From assembly GCA_944387445.1 (NCBI GenBank), contig CALXEX010000017.1, positions 1 through 38,908 on the forward strand: a stretch of DNA of 38,908 nt, written 5' to 3'. This document shows positions 32,285-38,908 of this stretch, one piece after another (within the stretch, counting starts at the first letter, position 1; each line of letters begins with the position of its first letter). Position numbers and translations under genes: made by a program. Source of the stretch: an uncultured Clostridia bacterium. GTDB taxonomy: Bacteria > Bacillota > Clostridia > TANB77 > CAG-508. The notes under the pieces were generated by a model, which saw nothing but the letters and a program-made list of their open reading frames with translations, was not told the origin of the DNA and searched no databases.

Positions 32285-35200
32285 TTATTTTATTATATTT
32301 TTCAAATATCTGTAACGAATATAGAAACCAATACTTCCTAACAATACAATCGTGATAATCACTTTTAAAATTATGGAAAGACCCGCACTTGGTAAAATGG
32401 TATTGGCTACTGTATTATCTTTATAATAGTTAGTATTTCCAGTAATGGTATTTGTTGTACTACTATTATTTTGATTTTCTTCTCCTAGTTGTGTTTCTGT
32501 TTCTATGTTTTGAATAATGATTGTTTTCTCCACAATATTTCCTGCTAAATCACTTACTTGTATTGTCTCTGTTTGATTTTTGTCAAATATCTTAGTCATA
32601 GATAATCTATCTTCTGATAATGTCCATCCTTCTATTGGCTTTAATGCTTCATTTGCTCGTAAAGTTACTTGTACTGCTTTTCCATCATTTATCGTTTCAT
32701 AATTTACATCTATCTCTGGTATCTCTTTATCTATCCAACTAACTCTCGCTATGTTTTGAGAAGTATTTCCATCACTATCCATATATTCAAATGTAAATGT
32801 ACCATTTTCTTCAAAAACATATTCATTCTTTCCATCATTGTTGGTTATGGTAACATCCTCTCTATTAAATGTAATAGTTGCTGTAACATTTTGATTAGTT
32901 AATTCTGTATAATCATAAGAAATAGTTGATATCAATTCTTCCTCTTCTTCTGTAACTGTAATTCTACATGTTGCTGTTTTTTCTCCGTCTTCTGTTGTTA
33001 CAGTTATAGAAGTTTCTCCTGGTGCGATTGCTGTTACAATTCCATCATTTACACTTGCTATACTTTCATCTTCAGATGTCCATGTTACATTTTTATTTGT
33101 TGCATCATTTGGCGTGATAACGGCTACTAATGTTGCTTTTTCTCCAATCTTTAAAGAAATATCTTGCAAATTTAATTCTACTTTTTCTACATGAATTTCT
33201 TCTGGTTCAGGTTCAGGTTCTGGCTCAGGCTCTGGCTCAGGCTCAGGTTCTGGTTCTTCATTTGGAAGAACAGTCACATGACATGTTGCTGTTTTTTCTC
33301 CATCTTCTGTGGTTACTATTATAGTTGTCTCTCCTGCCTTTTGTGCTGTTACTTGTCCATCATCATCTACACTTGCTATATCACTATCTTCTGATGTCCA
33401 AGTAATTGTTTTATTTGTTGCATTATCTGGTGTTATGGTTGCTTCTAATGTGATGGTTTCTCCTATATTTAATGTAACATTATTTTGGTTTAATATTACA
33501 TTTTCTACTGGGATTACTTCTGGTTCTGGCTCTGGCTCAGGTTCTGGTTCAGGTTCTGGTTCAGGTTCTGGTTCTTCATTTGGAAGAACAGTCACATGAC
33601 ATGTTGCTGTTTTTTCTCCATCTTCTGTGGTTACTATTATAGTTGTCTCTCCTGCCTTTTGTGCTGTTACTTGTCCATCATCATCTACACTTGCTATATC
33701 ACTATCTTCTGATGTCCAAGTAATTGTTTTATTTGTTGCATCATCTGGCGTAATTGTTGCCTCTAATGTGATTGTATCACCAATATTTAAAGTTATATCA
33801 TTTTGATTTAATACTACATTTTCTACTGGAATTACTTCAGGCTCTGGCTCTGGTTCAGGCTCTTCTGGTTGCTCTGGTGAATCGATAGAGTTTCCTCCAA
33901 CTGATAATAAATCTGTTTCATAATTTTCTAAAGCTTGTTTCAATGCTTCATTTAATTTATCTGATTCATCATCTTCTGCATCATCAAATTCCCATTGAAA
34001 ATCTCCACCATTTAAACGACCTGCATATGTTTCCACCATTTGTTTTGCCACTTCTGGACTATCTGGTTCATAATCATACATGACACTTGATGTATCAAAA
34101 TTGTTATATGTATTTTCTCCTTGTAATGATTTTACAGAATTTGGTAACGTTTCATCTATATTAGAAACTTCATATGCATCAAAACTTTCATTATCTTCTG
34201 AATATGGTATATAGTTTTTTTGTCCTGTCATATAATTATTATATGCTTTAATCATTCCTCCATCTTCTTTAGAAAATGTTCCACTTGTATCAGAACCTTG
34301 CATAGATATCATCATTGGTTTGTTACAATTTCTAAAATAATTTCCTTCTACTAACACAGATGATCCCAAACATGCACCTACACCATATTTTGCATTTCCA
34401 TCATAATAGTTATTATAGACATGTGCAGAATAAAATCGAATTCTTGGATGTCTTGAATCAGAATGGTCATACCAATTGTGATGATATGTAATATATAATC
34501 CATCTGTTGTATCTTCACTTAATCCTAAAAGATTACTCTTTCCTGTGTCAAAGAAATGATTATATGAGAATGTTATATATGTAGATTTTTTACAATCTAA
34601 AGCTCCATCCCCTTTTACTTGATCTGAATCACTTCCTGGTTCTCCATAGAAGAAGTCACAATTATGCACCCATATATGGTCGTTTTCTTGTTGAAGACCA
34701 ATACTATCTCCCTCATTACTATCTGTTAGCATAACTCCTATATTTCTAATTTCTACATTTGTTGCATTTTTAATTCTGATACCATATCCATATAAAGTGG
34801 CATCTTCTCCAATTCCTTCTAATGTGATTCCACAATTGATTCTTTTCTCTGAACCACTACCACTAATCACGATATCTCCACCATCTAAGGCACTTGGGTC
34901 TGTTACTTTACCAATAAACCTTATCACAAGTGGTGTTTGATCATATCCTTTTTTATACAAATCTAAAATATTTTGTAAACCTTGTGCTGTTTCCGTTTTT
35001 CCACTTGAACTTGTTTGTACTTCTAAAGAAACTGTATCTTTCGTTTCTTCTGTAATATATATGACATTGGCATTTTCTTTTAATGTACCATCTAAATTAT
35101 ATGCCCCTGTTGTTTGTCCATCTACCCATGCAAATCCTGTTCTATCATGTGCTTGTACATTTATAACATCAGAATCAAATTGTTTACTACTATCATTTTG

Positions 35201-35587
35201 ATCATTTATGATTGGTACGATTCTAAAATGATATTTTCCTGCTTTTAAACCTACAGCATCAGCTCTCCAATAAGAAGCTGTTCCATCTTTATAACGTCTT
35301 ATTAGCTCATTATCTAGTTGTTCATAGTTACCAGAGGACTCATCACATATATATACATTGTATCCTGTTGCTCCATCAACACTTTCCCATTCAATATATG
35401 CTGATTCTAGTCCACTTCCTACTATTCTTTGTTCCACATTAGCATTCATCGCATTTAACCAATTTCCTGCTAAAGATATAATTTCTGTATTACTTTTTAA
35501 ATACATTGACAATATTCCTACTATTAATATCACTATAAAAATGATACTAATCATAACTTTGCTTTTGTTTTTTAACTTTACTCTCAA
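32285..35587 (-). CDS. Surface pectate lyase (PL1 family) with three BIG2 domains
   Basis: 1100 residues, starting with TTG 35587 after GGAAGG. Order: N-terminal membrane/signal helix (about 11-30); FnIII-like domain (about 45-147); pectate lyase beta-helix (about 160-530). The beta-helix shows IWVHNCDFFYG, DGALDCKKSTYITFSYNHFF, YHHNWYDHSDSRHPRIR (the catalytic Arg region at 379-384) and AHVYNNYYDG. Next come an acidic Pro-Glu linker and three BIG2 Ig-like domains (about 586-668, 690-772, 794-874) joined by PEPEPE linkers. Further beta domains reach about 1025, then a Ser/Thr/Asn linker, the sortase-like motif LPSAG (1061-1065), a membrane helix and a basic tail. It would cleave polygalacturonate at the cell surface, so the cell probably meets plant fibre. 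Whether a sortase recognises LPSAG is unproven; membrane anchoring alone is possible. Confidence 0.92.
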   Translation of the reverse strand: MRVKLKNKSKVMISIIFIVILIVGILSMYLKSNTEIISLAGNWLNAMNANVEQRIVGSGLESAYIEWESVDGATGYNVYICDESSGNYEQLDNELIRRYKDGTASYWRADAVGLKAGKYHFRIVPIINDQNDSSKQFDSDVINVQAHDRTGFAWVDGQTTGAYNLDGTLKENANVIYITEETKDTVSLEVQTSSSGKTETAQGLQNILDLYKKGYDQTPLVIRFIGKVTDPSALDGGDIVISGSGSEKRINCGITLEGIGEDATLYGYGIRIKNATNVEIRNIGVMLTDSNEGDSIGLQQENDHIWVHNCDFFYGEPGSDSDQVKGDGALDCKKSTYITFSYNHFFDTGKSNLLGLSEDTTDGLYITYHHNWYDHSDSRHPRIRFYSAHVYNNYYDGNAKYGVGACLGSSVLVEGNYFRNCNKPMMISMQGSDTSGTFSKEDGGMIKAYNNYMTGQKNYIPYSEDNESFDAYEVSNIDETLPNSVKSLQGENTYNNFDTSSVMYDYEPDSPEVAKQMVETYAGRLNGGDFQWEFDDAEDDESDKLNEALKQALENYETDLLSVGGNSIDSPEQPEEPEPEPEPEVIPVENVVLNQNDITLNIGDTITLEATITPDDATNKTITWTSEDSDIASVDDDGQVTAQKAGETTIIVTTEDGEKTATCHVTVLPNEEPEPEPEPEPEPEPEPEPEVIPVENVILNQNNVTLNIGETITLEATITPDNATNKTITWTSEDSDIASVDDDGQVTAQKAGETTIIVTTEDGEKTATCHVTVLPNEEPEPEPEPEPEPEPEPEPEEIHVEKVELNLQDISLKIGEKATLVAVITPNDATNKNVTWTSEDESIASVNDGIVTAIAPGETSITVTTEDGEKTATCRITVTEEEEELISTISYDYTELTNQNVTATITFNREDVTITNNDGKNEYVFEENGTFTFEYMDSDGNTSQNIARVSWIDKEIPEIDVNYETINDGKAVQVTLRANEALKPIEGWTLSEDRLSMTKIFDKNQTETIQVSDLAGNIVEKTIIIQNIETETQLGEENQNNSSTTNTITGNTNYYKDNTVANTILPSAGLSIILKVIITIVLLGSIGFYIRYRYLKNIIK
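33251..33743. repeat. Tandem 318-bp repeat inside the pectate lyase gene
   Basis: The stretch 33251-33425 is almost identical to 33569-33743, an offset of 318 bases (106 codons: one BIG2 domain plus its PEP linker). The third BIG2 copy (around 32.93-33.18 kb) is more divergent. Near-identity points to recent duplication or gene conversion, and copy number could vary between strains. Confidence 0.9.
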
Positions 35588-35630
35588 TTTTTTTCCTTCC
35601 CTTCTTTTGTTAATGACATTTATCTTTTTT

Positions 35631-35659
35631 ATTATATAATATTCGTTATTTTATTACAA
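35631..35659 (-). promoter_or_regulatory. Sigma-A promoter of the pectate lyase gene
   Basis: TTGTAA (35659-35654), a 17-bp spacer, and a perfect TATAAT (35636-35631). The start codon is about 45 bases further on. The MITE-like element begins 40 bases upstream of the -35 box. Confidence 0.8.
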
Positions 35660-35699
35660 TATTTATAATATAAAAAAATTTTTCATATTTTTTCCTATA

Positions 35700-35934
35700 G
35701 TTACAATTCACAGCAAAAAATATTCTATAGAATGCATATAGATTCATATTTCATAAATTTCTCGGCTCAATACGTGCATTAAAGTTTCTAAATCTAAAAG
35801 GAACGAGCCTCTCGCTATTCCCGCTTCCTCATTCCTTTTAGATTAAGAAACTCTACAAGCACTTCAATCACATTCGAAATTTAATCAATATGAATCTATA
35901 TGCATTCTTATTAATATAAACTGTGAATTGTAAC
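35700..35934. mobile_element. MITE-like element, 235 bp, with 8-bp target duplication
   Basis: The ends are perfect inverted repeats: GTTACAATTCACAG at 35700-35713 and its complement at 35921-35934. The element is flanked on both sides by TTCCTATA (35692-35699 and 35935-35942), as expected for a target-site duplication. Inner arms also pair, with 22 identical bases at 35729-35750 and 35887-35908 and 13 at 35791-35803 and 35832-35844. The whole element is therefore one long imperfect palindrome with a loop near 35.82 kb. It has no coding capacity, so it would need a transposase in trans. An 8-bp duplication is seen with IS66, ISL3 and IS256-type elements; the parent family cannot be named here. 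It fills most of the gap 35588-35970. Confidence 0.8.
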
Positions 35935-35970
35935 TTCCTATACAATATATATATTTATCCTTGGTCTTTT

Positions 35971-37962
35971 TTAATATTCTACAACCACTTTACTTTGTTC
36001 ATTTACAGTAATTCCTGAACTTGGAATTTGATTTTTTACATAGGTATTTTCCATATCAACTTCATCATTTTCCAGATACAGTTCTAAGTTATTTTCTTTT
36101 AGAATTTTTTTTGCTTCTGCTAATGTTTTTCCCATAATATCTGGCACTTGTATTTGATAAATGATATCTTCTTCATCTTCTTCTAATACTTGTTTATTTA
36201 CTTCTAAATATGGCAATATTTCACTAAATATCTGTCCTCCTACTGGTGCTGCTACACCTCCTCCTTGGTGTCCACCTTCACCTGTTGGATTATATAAAGT
36301 AACCAAAACAACTACTTGTGGATTATCAATTGGTGCTACTCCACAAAAAGATGTTACATATTTATTTGTATTAACACCATCTTCTGAAGTTCCTGTTTTT
36401 CCGCCAATTCTATATTCTTCGACTTTTGCATTTTTACCAGTTCCTTCTGATACAACACTTTCCATCATACTTAACACTTTTTCAGAAGTTTCTTTAGAAA
36501 TAACGGTATCTCCTTTTTGTACTGGAATATCTGTTACCTCTTTTGTTTCACTATCAATGATTTGCTTTACGACTCTTGGCTTTATACTTGTTCCACCATT
36601 TGCAATACTAGATACTGCTGTTGCCAATTGTATCGGTGTAATTTCAAATCTTTGGCCAAAACTGATAGTTGCCAATTCTACAGGTCCTGCCTTTTCTTTG
36701 GCTAAAAATATACTTCCTGCTTCTCCTGGTAAATCTATCCCTGTTGTTTGTAATAACTTGAATTTTTCCAAATATTCATAATATTTGGTTACTCCCATTT
36801 TTTGTCCTAGACCAATAAAGACTGGATTACACGAATTCATTAAGGCTTGCCTTAAACTTTCTGATCCATGAGGTCTATAATATCTCCAACATTTTATCCT
36901 AACACCTGCCACTTCAATTCCACCTGTACAAGAAAATTCTCCTTCATTATCTGTGTCTGTAATCCCTTCTTCTAATGCTGCGGAAGCTGTAATTAACTTA
37001 AACACAGAACCTGGTTCATAGGTATCTGCAATCGCTTTATTTCTCCAAACTGCTTGCAAATAGGTAGTTTTTTCTGACTGTTCCAAAGAATCCCAAACTG
37101 TTTTTAAATCCTCTGTATATGGCTCATATGGTTCATTTAAATTATAATTTGGATAATTTTCCATAGCCAAAATATCTCCATTTTGTGGATTCATAACAAT
37201 AATACTTCCGCCATCTGTACAAACATTATCTATACAAGCTTCTTCTAAATATTTTTCAACAATGGATTGAATCGTTAAATCAATGGTTAATACTAAATCA
37301 TTTCCATCTACAGCAGGCACATAATTTTCCCCTTCTTCTCCAATTTCTCCTCCTTTGGCATCTGTATGTTTTTGGATGGCTCCTTGTTCTCCTTTTAGTT
37401 CTTCTTCATATTTGGCTTCGATGCCATCTAAGCCTTGGTTGTCACTTCCACAAAATCCAATAATTTGTGATGCTAAATTGCTATATGGATAATATCGTTT
37501 TGTATCTTCATCAATATTAATCCCTGTCGTAATATTATTTTGTTCCATCCATTCTCTCAATTCATCTGTTTTTTCTTTTTCTACTTTTTTTACAATTGTT
37601 TCAATAGAACTTCTTTTCTTTACTTTTTTTAATACTGTTTCATAATCTAGTTCAAATATATCTGATAACACTTTTGCCACTTTTTCTTTATTTTCAGCAG
37701 AAATATTTCCTGGATTTACTGTGACTGTTTCTACTGTGCTACTAACGGCTAATATGTTTTTTCCTGTTGCATCATAAATCGTTCCTCTTTTAGGATTAAT
37801 TTTTCTATCTAATGTTTGTTGTTCATATGCAAGTTCAGCTAATTCTCTTCCTTGTATTAATTGAATATATCCTAGTCTTACAATTAAACATATGATGATT
37901 AAAAATGCTATAAATAAAATATTTCTCATTTTTTTCTTGCTTGATAGTTTGATTTCATTCAT
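35971..37962 (-). CDS. Class B penicillin-binding protein with one PASTA domain (SpoVD/FtsI-like)
   Basis: 663 residues. Short cytoplasmic N-terminus (about 11), one membrane helix (12-30), dimerisation domain from RGTIYDATGKNILAV, and transpeptidase domain. The active-site motifs are PGSVFK (Ser319-Lys322), SCN (377-379) and KTG (522-524), all canonical. One PASTA domain lies at about 605-663. It is closely similar to the plus-strand PBP at 10.3-12.9 kb through most of its length. Its place ahead of murE-mraY-ftsW-murG on the same strand is that of pbpB/spoVD in Firmicutes, although two other genes now lie between. The ribosome binding site (AGAGGTG) is inside a 14-bp hairpin just before the start codon, so translation may be controlled. 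Division versus sporulation role is undecided. Confidence 0.93.
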   Translation of the reverse strand: MNEIKLSSKKKMRNILFIAFLIIICLIVRLGYIQLIQGRELAELAYEQQTLDRKINPKRGTIYDATGKNILAVSSTVETVTVNPGNISAENKEKVAKVLSDIFELDYETVLKKVKKRSSIETIVKKVEKEKTDELREWMEQNNITTGINIDEDTKRYYPYSNLASQIIGFCGSDNQGLDGIEAKYEEELKGEQGAIQKHTDAKGGEIGEEGENYVPAVDGNDLVLTIDLTIQSIVEKYLEEACIDNVCTDGGSIIVMNPQNGDILAMENYPNYNLNEPYEPYTEDLKTVWDSLEQSEKTTYLQAVWRNKAIADTYEPGSVFKLITASAALEEGITDTDNEGEFSCTGGIEVAGVRIKCWRYYRPHGSESLRQALMNSCNPVFIGLGQKMGVTKYYEYLEKFKLLQTTGIDLPGEAGSIFLAKEKAGPVELATISFGQRFEITPIQLATAVSSIANGGTSIKPRVVKQIIDSETKEVTDIPVQKGDTVISKETSEKVLSMMESVVSEGTGKNAKVEEYRIGGKTGTSEDGVNTNKYVTSFCGVAPIDNPQVVVLVTLYNPTGEGGHQGGGVAAPVGGQIFSEILPYLEVNKQVLEEDEEDIIYQIQVPDIMGKTLAEAKKILKENNLELYLENDEVDMENTYVKNQIPSSGITVNEQSKVVVEY

Positions 37963-37964
37963 AA

Positions 37965-37997
37965 AAACACCTCTAATAATATGTATTAGAGGTGTTT
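37965..37997 (-). promoter_or_regulatory. Hairpin covering the ribosome binding site of the PBP gene
   Basis: A perfect 14-bp stem with a five-base loop (37997-37984 with 37978-37965 on the minus strand). Its 3' arm contains AGAGGTG, the presumed ribosome binding site, and ends two bases before the ATG. T residues follow the stem, so it also looks like an intrinsic terminator overlapping the start codon. It could lower translation, attenuate transcription, or end plus-strand transcripts. Confidence 0.65.
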
Positions 37998-38122
37998 GTT
38001 TTTATGCCTTTTAAATAATTCCTTACTTGCAAATTACTCTCTTTTAAAATGCATGCTCTTTGCTTTCTTCATCAATATTTTCTATTACTTAGTTATTTTA
38101 CATATCAATTCAATTCTTGTTT

Positions 38123-38644
38123 TTATTTTAATAACTTCGTATTTGAATCTTTGATAAAAATTTTTCTTAAAATTTTAGGGAATTTTAGAATGAGACTATA
38201 TAGATATTTATTCTTTTCTTTTAGATCTGCAATTTCTTGATTTTTTTGATTTAGTAGTTCTTGATATTCTTCCAATAATTTTTTGACTTCTGGAATTTTA
38301 CTATTTTCTTTTTTAAATAATTCTATATGTTTCTTTAAGGTAATATTTTCCATTGTTGTATCAAAATGTTTGTTTGATTCTTTTACACTCTTTATATATT
38401 GTGTTATTTCATAATCTTTTCTCTTTTTCTCGTTTACTTTTTTCATTATTTTCTCTAAGTATTCTTGAACTTCAGTATCTAATTTTTGATTTTTTATTGA
38501 TATATTAGAATCTATTTTCAAATTTTCATCATACTCGCAATTTCTTTCAATATAATCAATATCTTCCTGTGGAATTAAATTATATTCACTTTGTGGTAAA
38601 TTCTCTAATAGTAATTTCACTTGATATAATGATTTTGATTTCAT
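38123..38644 (-). CDS. Hypothetical coiled-coil protein
   Basis: 173 residues, start ATG 38644 after TTAGGAGGAAG. The N-terminal third (YQVKLLLENLPQSEYNLIPQEDIDYIE) looks like a small folded helical unit. From about residue 70 onward the sequence is continuous charged helix with heptad-like spacing (KKLLEEYQELLNQKNQEIADLKEKNKYL), followed by a basic amphipathic end, LKFPKILRKIFIKD. No membrane helix or enzyme motif is seen. I do not recognise the family. It is upstream of the PBP gene on the same strand but about 160 bases away, across the start-site hairpin, so cotranscription is uncertain. Confidence 0.7.
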   Translation of the reverse strand: MKSKSLYQVKLLLENLPQSEYNLIPQEDIDYIERNCEYDENLKIDSNISIKNQKLDTEVQEYLEKIMKKVNEKKRKDYEITQYIKSVKESNKHFDTTMENITLKKHIELFKKENSKIPEVKKLLEEYQELLNQKNQEIADLKEKNKYLYSLILKFPKILRKIFIKDSNTKLLK

Positions 38645-38908
38645 TGATATTTCTTCCTCCTAAATCTTTATGAAAATTTCTTTTGATGTCCATATTTATC
38701 TATATAAAACTAAATTTATAATCATTTTATCTTATTCTATAATTTTTTTCAATACTAATATTTTAACTATTTTTTATTTAATACTATTACCATACTGCAA
38801 AAAAAGCTAAATAGCTTGATTTACATAATTTTATATGAGTTAAATAATCTGGGGAAAAATAGACATAAAAATTTAAAAAAATATAGAAAAACAAAAGCAC
38901 TAAGTATA
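38645..38908. other. AT-rich end of window without a visible gene
   Basis: 264 bases up to the window edge. Apart from the ribosome binding site of the preceding gene and a minor AAGCT/AGCTT hairpin, I see no reading frame, RNA or repeat. It may contain the promoter of the coiled-coil gene, but no convincing box pair was found. Confidence 0.6.

Noticed and set aside
33130..33599. Plus-strand open frames with Gly-Ser or Leu-Val repeats opposite the pectate lyase
   Set aside because: They are antisense images of the PEPEPE linkers and BIG2 domains, with no ribosome binding site and no homology.
33251..33743. Repeat array that might be taken for CRISPR
   Set aside because: Units are 318 bp, in frame and encode Ig-like domains; there are no short repeats with unique spacers.
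36161..36781. 206-codon plus-strand frame opposite the PBP
   Set aside because: Antisense shadow; the minus strand carries all three PBP active-site motifs in frame.

Overview
The window is very AT-rich DNA with Firmicutes-type ribosome binding sites (AAGGAGG variants), frequent TTG and GTG starts, and Clostridia-type gene content. This includes a four-subunit ferredoxin-linked 2-oxoacid (pyruvate) oxidoreductase, a separate 2[4Fe-4S] ferredoxin, the MEP isoprenoid enzymes IspG and IspH, a meso-diaminopimelate-type MurE, and two SpoVD-like penicillin-binding proteins with PASTA domains. It most likely comes from an anaerobic, Gram-positive-type member of the Clostridia, probably a gut lineage. 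Species cannot be named from the sequence. Most genes lie on the minus strand; the plus-strand exceptions are one PBP gene and the por operon.

Region 1 (1-8.4 kb) is accessory and decaying. The 5' part of murA sits at the window edge. It is followed by a small-RNA-like cassette with its own promoter and terminator, then a DUF4258/YgiT-type toxin-antitoxin pair. Two 59-bp identical segments at 1.3 and 7.1 kb bound an islet. The islet holds a cytosolic subtilase with a small partner gene, a broken MobV relaxase with a possible oriT, several strong hairpins, and an unknown two-gene pair that looks helical-repeat-like. To the right of the second copy are remnants of RhuM, a HAD hydrolase, an LD-carboxypeptidase and a cytidine deaminase.

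Region 2 (8.4-16.8 kb) is core: a Cof-type HAD phosphatase, rsmA, a plus-strand PBP with two PASTA domains, an Rpn-type nuclease-like gene, ispG-ispH, and an OmpR-type response regulator.

Region 3 (16.9-21.2 kb) is energy metabolism: the porGDAB operon behind a near-consensus promoter, a frameshifted thiN, and a small ferredoxin that is a natural electron acceptor candidate for the oxidoreductase.

Region 4 (21.2-38.7 kb) is a long minus-strand envelope block. It contains a PASTA-domain PBP, a surface pectate lyase with three BIG2 domains, a membrane-anchored unknown protein, murE-mraY-ftsW-murG, a sensor kinase, lepB, holB and ricT. The usual murF and murD are not in the cluster. The pectate lyase and unknown gene, each with its own promoter, separate the PBP from murE. 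A 235-bp MITE-like element with 14-bp perfect terminal inverted repeats and an 8-bp target-site duplication lies between the PBP and pectate lyase genes.

The strongest leads for something undescribed are the MITE, the orphan small RNA at 0.53-0.62 kb, the subtilase pair, the hairpin that contains the ribosome binding site of the second PBP, and the structured block at 23.9 kb. No complete new defence or biosynthetic system could be demonstrated.
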